Positions 50,773 to 59,186 of a DNA stretch of 64,000 nt are shown here, piece after piece. The stretch is from Microbacterium sp. K24. GTDB taxonomy: Bacteria > Actinomycetota > Actinomycetes > Actinomycetales > Microbacteriaceae. Position numbers and translations under genes: made by a program. The notes beneath the pieces were generated by a model that was not told the DNA's origin, did no database searches, and was given only the letters and a program-made list of their open reading frames with translations. How positions within the stretch are numbered: the stretch's first letter is position 1; each line of letters opens with the position of its first letter. The DNA lies in assembly GCF_004794465.1 (NCBI RefSeq), contig NZ_SSDJ01000156.1:89142-153141 (forward strand), written 5' to 3'.

Positions 50773-53235
50773 TCAGGACAGCAGGACGTCGGCGACGCCG
50801 AGAGTGGTCACCTCCACCTCTCGGCGGTCGCCCTCGCCGGCCACCCGCACGATAGCGGTCACGTCGCGATCCGAGATGTTGCGCATGCGCACCCGCACCT
50901 CGGACCCCGCGGGTCGGAGCTCCACGAGAAGCGCGTCCGCGGGCTCTATCGAGAGAGGCGAGTCCGGTGATCGCTCGGGTGCCGCGGGCAGATGTCGCGC
51001 CTGCAGCGGTTCGAGCAGATCTCGCCCGAATCGTCGCACATCCGCATCGCGCACCTCGCCGACAGGGCGGAACCGGTACCGGAACCGCCGGGTGATCTCC
51101 TGACGGGCCTGGAAGTTCGTGAAGTGGAGGTTGTTCATCAGCCAGCTGCCGATCTGACCGGATGCCGCATCGAGGTGCGCTGCCCACTTCCCGGTGTGGA
51201 ATCCTCCGAGCTGCACGAGGGGTGCGTCCATCGAGCCCCACAGCACGCCGCCCTCCGTCCCGGCGACTCCCACCGCGTGCTGGATCGAGTACCAGTCCTT
51301 GCTGGTGTCGGGCAGCTGCTCACGCTCCGCCTCGAAGACCGCACCGGCGGTCTCGAGCAGGAAGCGGGGCTCGACGATCGCGAACGGGAAGGCGACGAAG
51401 ACGCTCTCCGGCTCGAACCGCTCCGGCTTGCTCACCCGCACGTCGAGCCCGATCTCGTCGCCGTCCTCGGCGAGCACGAGCGTCGCGACCACGCTCGGGA
51501 TGCCGGACGTCGCCGTCTCCCAGGTCACCTCGGTCACCGTGCCCCCGCGCCGGACCCGCACCGGCCCCTCGCCGACGGCGATCTCGTGCCGGAAGTCGGG
51601 TCCCGGATGCTCGGGGTGGAAGAGCTTCGGCGACTCGGTGATCATCGGGTGCGTCGAGCCCTCGACGACGCACTCGTCGACGAGGGCGCCCAGCGGGGCG
51701 AGGGCCGCGGTGTCGACGAGCTCGCGGTCCGTGGCCGTGTCGAGCAGGGAGAGGATGCCGCCGCGCGTCGGGTCCACGACGACGCGATAGCGACCTGCGG
51801 CGATCGGACCGCTCACGATCTCCTCGTCGACGGCCGGCGGCGTCGGCAGCACCGCGACGCCGAAGGGCTCCACGTCAGCCAGCAGCCGTGTGCGTCGGAC
51901 TCCGCCGACCTCGACGTCGACCACCTCACGACGACGGGACTCCGTCGGGTTCACGACCACGACGACATCCGCCGCTCCTCCGGCTGCGGCACCGAACGAT
52001 CCGGCCGACCCGACGAAGCGGAACCACCCCTCGATCGCGAGATCGCGGGCATGGTCGAACGCGTCGTAGGCGAAGCCCGACTTCGCGTTGTGGTGCGAAT
52101 GGCTGAACGTCGAGTGCGCTTTGGAGTACGTCTCCCAGCTGCCCCAGGTGTGCTCGCCGTAGAGCAGCAGCTGCTCGTCGACATGGTCCAGCAACTGCGC
52201 CACTTCCTCTTCGGAGCGATGGCGCACGGGGCCACGCCGGTAGCCGAGCACGTCGAACCCGGGCTCTCCGCTGTCGCCGGCGAGCCGTGCAAGGGCGTGC
52301 GAGGACTGGGCCGCCCGCGCGAAGCTCCGCGCCTCCCGATACACCGCCACCTCGCGCGCCGTCGAACCATGCCCGTGCGACCACCAGTCGGCCCACTCCC
52401 CGCGCACGATCCGCAGCGCAGTGCCTGACGCCTCGCCCTCGATCCGGTCGAGCGCCTCGTCGATCGTGGCGGTGCGCATCGGGCGCTCAGGATGCCGTGC
52501 GTTCCACACTCGCACCACCTCGAGGAAGTGCGCCGTCGGCCACCGGTTGTCGTTCCCCGCGTGCACGATCGCGGTGCTCCAGGGATAGTCGTCGCGATCT
52601 TCGAGCTCGCGGATGAAGGCCTCGATGTTCCGCTCCGCAGCGTCCGCGTCGCCGTCGACGATGCCCCACTCCTCGCCGAAACCGTAATGGGTGGAGAGCC
52701 ACACGAACACCGAGCGGCCCGATGGCGACTCCCACCGGAAGCCGCTCGGCTGCCGGAAGGGGGGCCGGCCGTGATCGGGGTTCAAGGCCATCACGAGACG
52801 GTCGATTCCGGCATCCTGCATCTGGTCGACTGTGCCCCAGGAGAGCCCGTTGACGTCGCCGTGCTGCTGCGTGCGGATGTCGATACCGAGGTCGCGGATG
52901 CGGGCGAGCTGCGCGTAGGCCGCATCGAATTCGAACGCGCTCGGCAGCTGCGTCATGTTGAGGTAGCCGCCGGTGACGGAGATCGCCCCCGACCGCGTCA
53001 GTGCCGTGAGCTGCGCCTTCTGCGCAGGCGTCGCGGTGCGCAGGAAGTTCAGCACCGGTCGGGCGACCTCGAAGCTCCAGCGGAACGCGTCGGGTCCGTC
53101 GCCGGCATGCTCGGCCGCGAGCTCGAGGACGCGCCCGACGATCTGCGCATGCTGGGTATCGATGAGTCGCGGGCTGTTGGTGTAGCCGACGTCGTGATGG
53201 GTGTGGCCGATGAGGAGGATCTGTCGGATCGACAT
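50773..53235 (-). CDS. GH38-like alpha-mannosidase (DUF5054-type)
   Basis: An 820-residue cytoplasmic protein. The N-terminal catalytic-type domain starts LLIGHTHHDVGYTNSP (residues 7-22), whose HxHxD pattern is the zinc site of GH38 enzymes, followed by GGYLNMTQLPSAFEFD and YGFGEEWGIVDGDAD. A long beta-sandwich C-terminal half follows (DPTRGGILSLLDTATDREL, HTGKWAAHLDAASG). The substrate is unknown. It lies 78 bases downstream of the binding-protein gene, after a hairpin, so it is the last gene of permease-permease-SBP-GH38. Confidence 0.82.
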   Translation of the reverse strand: MSIRQILLIGHTHHDVGYTNSPRLIDTQHAQIVGRVLELAAEHAGDGPDAFRWSFEVARPVLNFLRTATPAQKAQLTALTRSGAISVTGGYLNMTQLPSAFEFDAAYAQLARIRDLGIDIRTQQHGDVNGLSWGTVDQMQDAGIDRLVMALNPDHGRPPFRQPSGFRWESPSGRSVFVWLSTHYGFGEEWGIVDGDADAAERNIEAFIRELEDRDDYPWSTAIVHAGNDNRWPTAHFLEVVRVWNARHPERPMRTATIDEALDRIEGEASGTALRIVRGEWADWWSHGHGSTAREVAVYREARSFARAAQSSHALARLAGDSGEPGFDVLGYRRGPVRHRSEEEVAQLLDHVDEQLLLYGEHTWGSWETYSKAHSTFSHSHHNAKSGFAYDAFDHARDLAIEGWFRFVGSAGSFGAAAGGAADVVVVVNPTESRRREVVDVEVGGVRRTRLLADVEPFGVAVLPTPPAVDEEIVSGPIAAGRYRVVVDPTRGGILSLLDTATDRELVDTAALAPLGALVDECVVEGSTHPMITESPKLFHPEHPGPDFRHEIAVGEGPVRVRRGGTVTEVTWETATSGIPSVVATLVLAEDGDEIGLDVRVSKPERFEPESVFVAFPFAIVEPRFLLETAGAVFEAEREQLPDTSKDWYSIQHAVGVAGTEGGVLWGSMDAPLVQLGGFHTGKWAAHLDAASGQIGSWLMNNLHFTNFQARQEITRRFRYRFRPVGEVRDADVRRFGRDLLEPLQARHLPAAPERSPDSPLSIEPADALLVELRPAGSEVRVRMRNISDRDVTAIVRVAGEGDRREVEVTTLGVADVLLS

Positions 53236-53271
53236 TCGCAGGGCTTCCGTGGTCGTCGCGGGCGAAGGAAA

Positions 53272-53299
53272 GGGCGGGCCGACCGAAGTCGACCCGCCC
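53272..53299 (-). terminator. Hairpin after the second binding-protein gene
   Basis: GGGCGGG (53272-53278) and CCCGCCC (53293-53299) pair, with CGAC/GTCG inside and a CGAA loop. It sits 15 bases after the binding-protein stop. Like the hairpin at 45603, it may raise binding-protein mRNA over downstream mRNA. Confidence 0.55.
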
Positions 53300-53313
53300 C
53301 GGGTGCGGGCTTC

Positions 53314-54678
53314 TCAGCCTGCGGTGGCGTTCTCGTAGGCGCGCATCGCCGCCTGCTGCGCGTCGGCGAGGGCCTGCTCCGGATCCTTGTCGCCGAGCAA
53401 TGCTGCGGTGATCGCGTTGTTCAGCTCGTTCTGAATCTCCTGGCCCGCAGGCGAGGAGCCGAAGGACTGCCCGTAGTCGACCACGTCGTAGAAGGTCGAG
53501 ATGACCTGGTCGAATCCGGCGTTGCCGGTCTCGACCACGAACTTGTCGCGGATCGCCTTGTCGGCAGCCGGCGAGCCGGTGAAGAGCCCCGTGTTCAGGC
53601 CGCCGTCGTCCTTGAGCGTCTGGGCACGGGCTTCTCCCGCCGCCATCCACGCGTCGTCCGACGTCAGGTTGATCATCCACGCGCAGGCCGCGGCCGGGTT
53701 CTTCGCGCCGACGGGGACGACGAACGCGGTGCCCGATGCGACCGAGAACGGGTCGCCGTTGGTGTCGCGGAACGGCACGGCCTGGATGTCGATCTGATCG
53801 GCGTACGGTCCGAGCACGTTCGGGTACCACTGCGCGTTCACCTGCGCGCCGACCTGACCGGCGACGTACTGGTTGTTGTCGCCGAACGTGTCGAACGAGT
53901 CGGTGAAGCTCTTCACCGCGGCGAATCCGCCCTGCGCGTCGGTGATCCGCTTCAGCAGCTCGATGCCGGCGACGTTCTTCGGGTCGTCGAGCGTCGGCGC
54001 GCCCTTGTCGTCGTTGAGCTGCCCGCCCGTGGCGAGGATCCACAGTCCACCCTGACCGGTCGCGACCGGGTCGAATCCGAGACGCGACGGCACGCCGCCG
54101 GACTCCTGGTAGATCTTGCCGATCGCGTCGATGAGCCCGTCGGGGTTCGAGGTGTCGAAGTCCTCCGGGGCGACTCCCGCTTCATCGAGGACCTTCTTGT
54201 TAACGATGATCGCGGGCGGCTGGTAGAACTGCGGCACGGCCCAGACCTCGTCGTCGTAGGTGACGTCGTCGACGACCGACGGGTACCAGTGCTCGTCCGG
54301 CGTGACGTCCTGTGCGGCGAAGCACTCGTCGAGCGGCATGATGAGTCCCTGCGCAGCGTAGGTCGTGACGTAGCGGCGGTCCATCTGCACGACGTCGGGA
54401 ACGTCGCCGCTGGCGATGCGGGTCGTGAACTTCTGCGCGTCGAACGCGGTCGCGTCGAGCTTCAGGTCGACGTCGCTCAGCTGCTCGGCGGCGTAGTCCA
54501 TCCGCGAGGTGCCGACGTCATCGGCGTTCTCGAATCCCCACGCGTTGAGCGTGCCGGTCGGCTTCGCGTCGAAGTCCGCATCGCCGCCGCTCTCTCCGGC
54601 TCCCCCGCCGCTGCAGCCGGCGAGCACGATTGCGGATGCCGCGGCCATTGCGGCGAATCCCAGAATGCGCTTGCGCAT
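53314..54678 (-). CDS. ABC transporter substrate-binding lipoprotein, second cluster
   Basis: A 454-residue family-1 sugar binder. The lipoprotein signal is RILGFAAMAAASAIVLAGCSG (Cys about 22, split here from the 20-residue core). Mature features are TLNAWGFENADDVGTSR, MDRRYVTTYAAQGLIMPLDE and VWAVPQFYQPPAIIVNKKVL. AAAGGGAAAG precedes ATG 54678. Two operator-like sites (54736, 54824) lie in its 180-base upstream gap, so it has its own promoter although the permease genes are just upstream. The substrate is probably a glycan-derived oligosaccharide. Confidence 0.92.
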   Translation of the reverse strand: MRKRILGFAAMAAASAIVLAGCSGGGAGESGGDADFDAKPTGTLNAWGFENADDVGTSRMDYAAEQLSDVDLKLDATAFDAQKFTTRIASGDVPDVVQMDRRYVTTYAAQGLIMPLDECFAAQDVTPDEHWYPSVVDDVTYDDEVWAVPQFYQPPAIIVNKKVLDEAGVAPEDFDTSNPDGLIDAIGKIYQESGGVPSRLGFDPVATGQGGLWILATGGQLNDDKGAPTLDDPKNVAGIELLKRITDAQGGFAAVKSFTDSFDTFGDNNQYVAGQVGAQVNAQWYPNVLGPYADQIDIQAVPFRDTNGDPFSVASGTAFVVPVGAKNPAAACAWMINLTSDDAWMAAGEARAQTLKDDGGLNTGLFTGSPAADKAIRDKFVVETGNAGFDQVISTFYDVVDYGQSFGSSPAGQEIQNELNNAITAALLGDKDPEQALADAQQAAMRAYENATAG

Positions 54679-54735
54679 TTCTTTCCCTTTCGATTGGGGC
54701 GGCGCCATCGCCTCCGCCGGGTCGACTGTTCCGAA

Positions 54736-54753
54736 TGTGGGAACCTTCCCACA
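54736..54753. promoter_or_regulatory. LacI-type operator of the second sugar cluster, site B (perfect inverted repeat)
   Basis: TGTGGGAACCTTCCCACA is a perfect inverted repeat except for its CC centre; the symmetry extends one base each way (54735-54754). It is 57 bases upstream of the binding-protein ATG and matches the 56880 site at 14 of 18 positions. Confidence 0.62.
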
Positions 54754-54823
54754 TGAAGCTAACGGAACGGACCCAGAGGGGCAATGCCTCCGCCGCGTGT
54801 TTACTGGTTTGTGATCTTCGGAT

Positions 54824-54841
54824 TGTGGAATCGTTGCCATA
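54824..54841. promoter_or_regulatory. LacI-type operator of the second sugar cluster, site C
   Basis: TGTGGAATCGTTGCCATA matches the 56880 site at 15 of 18 positions. It lies 88 bases upstream of site B in the same promoter region, a spacing that would allow DNA looping by a tetrameric LacI protein or independent binding of two dimers. Confidence 0.6.
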
Positions 54842-54858
54842 GACGATGGTTCATCGAA

Positions 54859-55812
54859 TCATCCCTTCCGCCCCTGGGTCGCGACGCCCTCGATGAAGTA
54901 CCGCTGACCGAAGGCGAAGAGGATGAGCATGGGGACCGTCACGATGAGCGATGCCACCATCACGTACTGATAGTCGCCGTGGCCGCCCGCGGTGGGGCTG
55001 TACTTCGTCATCGCGTATGCAATACCCAGCGGCGCGGTGAACTCGTCGACGGAGCCTGCGTTGAGGTAGATCAGCGCCGACTGCAGGTTGTTCCAGCTCG
55101 CCTGGAACTCGAACAGGAAGACGATGATGAACGAGGGGATCGACAACGGCATCGCGATGCGCCAGAAGAGACCCCAGTAGCTCGCGCCGTCGAGTCGCGC
55201 GGCTTCGAAGAGCTCCCGGGGAAGGCCGAGGAAGAACTGCCGTTGCAGGAAGATGTAGAACGCCGACCCGAAGAGATTCATGCCCCACAGCGGCACCCAC
55301 GTGCCCAGCATGCCGGTCTCCTTCCAGATCAGGTAGATCGGGATCATGGTGACCGCCCCCGGCAGCATCATCGTGCCGAGGATGAGGCCGAACAGGATGC
55401 TGCGCCCCGGGAACTTGAAGTATGCGAATCCGAAGGCGACGATCGAGCTCGAGATCGCCACGGCGCCGGCGGCGAGCAGTGCGATCGCGATGCTGTTCCA
55501 CATCCAGCTCAGTAGCGGAAGCTGGTTCCAGACCTCGACGTAGTTCTCCGGCACGAAGGTCTTCGGGATCAGCAGGTTGTCGAAGACCTCGCCGCGGGGC
55601 TTGAAGCTCGCGGCGAGCAGCCAGACGAACGGGTACAGGAACAGCAGCCCGAAGCCGATCAGAATAACGGCGAGGACGATGCGGCCGGCGAGCGTCTTCG
55701 GCCGTGCGACCGCTCGCCGCCAGCGAGAGCGCTTCGGTACGGTGACGGCGACCGTCGCGGACTCCTGAGCCGGCAGCGCGGCTGGGGGCACCTGACGCAG
55801 TGAAGACGACAT
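54859..55812 (-). CDS. Carbohydrate ABC transporter permease (MalG-like), second cluster
   Basis: A 317-residue permease with six TM helices after a basic N-terminal tail (KRSRWRRAVARPKTLAGRIV). The EAA loop is ELFEAARLDGASYWGLFWRI (about 213-232). It ends YFIEGVATQGRKG, typical of CUT1 transporters. The ATG at 55812 overlaps the stop of the upstream permease by one base (TGATG). It pairs with 55812-56813. Confidence 0.92.
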   Translation of the reverse strand: MSSSLRQVPPAALPAQESATVAVTVPKRSRWRRAVARPKTLAGRIVLAVILIGFGLLFLYPFVWLLAASFKPRGEVFDNLLIPKTFVPENYVEVWNQLPLLSWMWNSIAIALLAAGAVAISSSIVAFGFAYFKFPGRSILFGLILGTMMLPGAVTMIPIYLIWKETGMLGTWVPLWGMNLFGSAFYIFLQRQFFLGLPRELFEAARLDGASYWGLFWRIAMPLSIPSFIIVFLFEFQASWNNLQSALIYLNAGSVDEFTAPLGIAYAMTKYSPTAGGHGDYQYVMVASLIVTVPMLILFAFGQRYFIEGVATQGRKG

Positions 55813-56813
55813 CAACGGTCTCCCTCGTAGTAGACGAATCGATTGCCGAACTTCACCTGGATCACCGTGATGACCATGATGATCAGGAAGAGCAGCCAAG
55901 CCATGGCGGCGGCGAAGCCGAAGTTGAACTGGCGGAAGGCCTGCTGGAACAGATAGATCGCGTAGAACAGCGAGGCCTCCGGCGAGGAGTTGCTCTGGTC
56001 GCGCCAGAACAGCAGATACGCCTGGTCGAAGACCTGGAAGGCCGCGATCGAGAGCACGATCACGTTGAAGAACATCGCGCCCGAGATCATCGGCAGGGTG
56101 ATCGAGAAGAACTTGCGGATCGGTCCTGCCCCGTCGAGTGACGCGACCTCGTAGAGCTCCGTCGGCACGTTCTTCAGCGCCGCGAGGAAGATGACCATGG
56201 TTCCCGCGACGCCCCAGAGGGTCATGATCACGATGCTCGGCTTGACCCACGCAGGGTCGACGAGCCACTGGGGGCCTTGGATGCCGAAGAGGCGCAGGAA
56301 CTGGTTGATCGCGCCCGAGTTTCCGTTGAGGAGCAGAAAGAAGACGGCGGCGGTCGCGACGGCAGGGGTCATCTTGGGCAGGTAGTAGAGCGTGCGGAAG
56401 AAGCCTGCGCCGCGCCCGACACGGTTGAGGAGCAGGGCGAGCACCAGCGCGAAGACGATCTCGAGGGGCACGGCCATGACCGCGTAGAACAGCGTGTTCG
56501 CGAGCGAGACGCCGACGCGCGGGTCTTCGAACAGCTGGGCGTAGTTGTCGATGCCGACCGGGCGTGCGGTGTTGGTGGCGAGGTTGTAGTTGCTGAACGA
56601 GATGTACAGGCTGTAGATCATGGCGCCGGCCGTGAAGATCAGGAAGCCGACGAGCCACGGCGAGATGAACAGGTAGCCGGCGATGGCCTCGCGCTTGTTG
56701 TAGTGCTGCTTGACCCGCGGAGTGCGCTCCTTCGAGCCGCGCTGCTTCCGCCCGGTCCGCGCGTCCTTCGCGACGCTCAGGGTGCGCGTCTCCGACTCGG
56801 ATCCGAGGCTCAT
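55812..56813 (-). CDS. Carbohydrate ABC transporter permease (MalF-like), second cluster
   Basis: A 333-residue CUT1 permease. After a charged ~35-residue tail, IAGYLFISPWLVGFLIFTAG is TM1; the EAA loop is ELYEVASLDGAGPIRKFFSI (about 222-241). It is first in the permease-permease-SBP-GH38 order. Site D of the second operator family lies 67 bases upstream of the ATG. No ATPase gene is present. Confidence 0.92.
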   Translation of the reverse strand: MSLGSESETRTLSVAKDARTGRKQRGSKERTPRVKQHYNKREAIAGYLFISPWLVGFLIFTAGAMIYSLYISFSNYNLATNTARPVGIDNYAQLFEDPRVGVSLANTLFYAVMAVPLEIVFALVLALLLNRVGRGAGFFRTLYYLPKMTPAVATAAVFFLLLNGNSGAINQFLRLFGIQGPQWLVDPAWVKPSIVIMTLWGVAGTMVIFLAALKNVPTELYEVASLDGAGPIRKFFSITLPMISGAMFFNVIVLSIAAFQVFDQAYLLFWRDQSNSSPEASLFYAIYLFQQAFRQFNFGFAAAMAWLLFLIIMVITVIQVKFGNRFVYYEGDR

Positions 56814-56879
56814 CGCTCCCCCTCCGTTCCGGAGGGGTGCCGGCGATTCGTGTGTCTCATGTCGCTTCTCTCGTCGACC

Positions 56880-56897
56880 TGTGGCATCGTTACCACA
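56880..56897. promoter_or_regulatory. LacI-type operator of the second sugar cluster, site D
   Basis: TGTGGCATCGTTACCACA, with TGTGG/CCACA arms and a central CG, sits in the 223-base gap between the divergent permease (56813) and FAD-oxidoreductase (57037) starts. It may serve both promoters. No LacI-family gene lies in this part of the window. Confidence 0.65.
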
Positions 56898-57036
56898 TGG
56901 GTGTGACTATACGGGTCGAGTTCCCCTCCTCGCAACCGCGTCACCTCGATCCTGTGCCGATGCTAGAACGTCTGCTGATCTTGCGGACAGGCCTTGCGTC
57001 GGGGCGGGGAGATGTGCTCGGAACGGGCGGATTAGG

Positions 57037-58572
57037 GTGATCGACGCCGACATCGCGGTGTATGCGGCGACGGCCGGCGGGGTATGCGCGGCCGTCTCCG
57101 CTGCGCGTTCCGGGGCGCGGGTCGTGCTCATCGAACCGGGGCGGCATGTGGGCGGGATGACCAGCGGAGGTCTCGGTTACACCGACGTAGGCGACCTGCG
57201 CGCCCTGGGCGGGGTGGCCTCCGAGTTCCGGGCCGCGGTCGCTGCGTATTACGGAGTGCCGATCGGCCGTTTCGCGGGACCGGAGCCCCACGCGGCGGAG
57301 GAGATCTTCCTGCGCTGGCTCGACGAGGCGGGAGTCGAGCTGCTCTTCGATGCCGCTGTGCGCGACGTCGACAAGTGCGACGGGCGGATCGTCTCGGCGG
57401 CGTTCCGCGGCGGCGAGACCGTGACCGCGGACGTGTTCGTGGATGCGAGCTACGAGGGCGACCTGATGGCAGCCGCCGGTGTCTCATACTCCGTCGGTCG
57501 CGAATCCCGCGCCCTGCACGGCGAGGAGTTCGCTGGGCGGCAGGAGGTGGTTCCCGGCCGCCACGCGACCCCACCGTGGATCTCCCCCTTCCGCGACGAC
57601 GAGAGCGGCCGCGCTCCGGGGCCACTCCTGCCGCAGATCAAGCCCGGACCGCTCGCCGAGGTCGGGACCGGGGACGGCGGCATCATGTCGTACGGCTATC
57701 GCGTCTGCCTCTCGCAGGCCCCGGACCGCGTTCCCTTCGGCCGACGCGACGGGTACGACGACGCGCACTGGGAGCTCGGTCGACGTCTTTTCGCCGACGC
57801 CGCCGCACGTGGAGAGGTGCACCGCGCCGGCCGATACATCGGGCTCGAGCCGAATCTTCCCGGTGGCAAGGCCGACGGCAACTCGCTCGGCCCCTTCTCG
57901 TTGAGCGTGCTCGACGGCTCGGCGTGGGAGTATCCCGACGCGGATCCGGTCCGCCGCGAGGAGATCCGTCTCCACCACCGGCACCACGCCCAGGATTTCC
58001 TGTGGTTCCTGGCGAACGACCCCGCCGTGCCGGCGACGGTGCGACGCGAGATGCAGACCTGGGGCCTCCCGGCCGACGAGTTCGCCGACACGGGTCACCT
58101 CCCCCACCAGCTCTACGTGCGCGAAGCCCGCCGCATGACCTCGGACCGTGTCCTCACCGAGCACGACCTGCGCGCCGGCAAGTTCCCTGCCGACGTGATC
58201 GCGCTCGGCTCGTACCACCTCGACATCCGCGAAGTGCAGCGGACCTGGCGCTGGGTGCATGAGCATCCCGATCCGATCGCGATGGTCGTGTCCGAGGGAT
58301 ACCTCTCGGCCCCCGTGCCGGTGTACGGCATCGGATACAGCGCTCTGACGCCGCGGCGGGAGGAGTGCGAGAACCTGATCGTGGCCGTGTGCATCTCGGC
58401 ATCGCACGTCGCGTTCTCGTCGGTCCGCATGGAGCCGCAGTACCAGATGCTGGGTCAGGCCGCCGGCCTCGCGGCGGCTCTCGCCGCCCGCACGGCGCGC
58501 GCGGTGCAGGACGTACCCGTCGCCGAGCTGCAGCGCATGCTGCGGGATGCCGGCGCCGCGCTGTCGGTCTGA
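57037..58572 (+). CDS. FAD-dependent oxidoreductase (FAD_oxidored family)
   Basis: A 511-residue flavoprotein of the Pfam FAD_oxidored group, often annotated loosely as xanthan-lyase-like. The N-terminal dinucleotide fold is DADIAVYAATAGGVCAAVSA, then VVLIEPGRHVGGMTSGGLGY (about 29-48). DVFVDASYEGDLMAAAGVSY follows, and the C-terminal VCISASHVAFSSVRMEPQYQ and MLGQAAGLAAALAART complete the FAD site. GTG 57037 is preceded by weak Shine-Dalgarno sequence. It probably oxidises a sugar or sugar acid of the transported glycan (inference). Convergent with the class II aldolase gene, 17 bases apart. Confidence 0.85.
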   Translation: MIDADIAVYAATAGGVCAAVSAARSGARVVLIEPGRHVGGMTSGGLGYTDVGDLRALGGVASEFRAAVAAYYGVPIGRFAGPEPHAAEEIFLRWLDEAGVELLFDAAVRDVDKCDGRIVSAAFRGGETVTADVFVDASYEGDLMAAAGVSYSVGRESRALHGEEFAGRQEVVPGRHATPPWISPFRDDESGRAPGPLLPQIKPGPLAEVGTGDGGIMSYGYRVCLSQAPDRVPFGRRDGYDDAHWELGRRLFADAAARGEVHRAGRYIGLEPNLPGGKADGNSLGPFSLSVLDGSAWEYPDADPVRREEIRLHHRHHAQDFLWFLANDPAVPATVRREMQTWGLPADEFADTGHLPHQLYVREARRMTSDRVLTEHDLRAGKFPADVIALGSYHLDIREVQRTWRWVHEHPDPIAMVVSEGYLSAPVPVYGIGYSALTPRREECENLIVAVCISASHVAFSSVRMEPQYQMLGQAAGLAAALAARTARAVQDVPVAELQRMLRDAGAALSV

Positions 58573-58589
58573 CACCCGACCGGCAGGGC

Positions 58590-59186
58590 TCAAGTCCAGG
58601 CGGCGCCGGGATCGAGCGTCCGCGCGTCGCGGCCGTGCAGGGCGAGCGTGAGCTCGGCGGCGGCCTCGAGCTCTTCGCTCAGGTCGACCGCGCGTCCCGG
58701 ATCGCTTGCGCACACCACGCTCCCGTGATTCGCGAGCAGCAGGCAATGGCTGTCGGACGCGGCAGCCTCAACCCCTGCGGCGAGCGCGTCGGATCCCGGC
58801 GCGGCATAGGGCACGAGGGCGACGCGACCCAGCATGCGAACCCGATACGGCGTGTAGGCGGGCAGCGGATCCTCCCCGGGTGACGCGAGGCACGACACCG
58901 CCGTCGCCGCCCTCGAATGCAGGTGCACGACCACCCGCGCATCGGGCCGGGCGCGGTAGGCGGCCAGATGCATCGCCCATTCCTTGGTGGGCGCAGGCCC
59001 CTCCTCGTGCGTGCCGTCGGCGGCGAGCACGGCGATCTCGCCTGCCGTCACCCGCCGGAGAGCCGAGCCCGTCGGCGTGATCAGGATGCGATCGCCGCTG
59101 CGCATGCTCGCATTGCCCGAGCTGCCGGGTGAGAGTCCGGCTGCGGCGAGCGCACGACAGGCCTCGACCAGCTGTACTGCGGTCAT
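58590..59186 (-). CDS. Class II aldolase/adducin-family protein (OtnC-like)
   Basis: A 198-residue zinc aldolase of the FucA/AraD family. Features are SPGSSGNASMRSGDRILITP (about 19-38, phosphate-binding GN.S), the catalytic Glu in PTKEWAMHLAAYRARPDARV and zinc ligands HLHS (about 87-90) and NHGSVV (about 154-159). Next to a DUF1537 kinase, the likeliest role is 3-oxo-tetronate 4-phosphate decarboxylase (OtnC), giving dihydroxyacetone phosphate. Start 59186 overlaps the kinase stop by 4 bases. Confidence 0.85.
   Translation of the reverse strand: MTAVQLVEACRALAAAGLSPGSSGNASMRSGDRILITPTGSALRRVTAGEIAVLAADGTHEEGPAPTKEWAMHLAAYRARPDARVVVHLHSRAATAVSCLASPGEDPLPAYTPYRVRMLGRVALVPYAAPGSDALAAGVEAAASDSHCLLLANHGSVVCASDPGRAVDLSEELEAAAELTLALHGRDARTLDPGAAWT

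Noticed and set aside
54816..54830. CTTCGGATTGTGGAA as a sixth purine-regulon (IclR) site
   Set aside because: It resembles the 2019 site, but it overlaps the TGTGGAATCGTTGCCATA operator, lies in a sugar transporter cluster and owes its match mostly to the shared TGTGGAA. Treated as coincidence.
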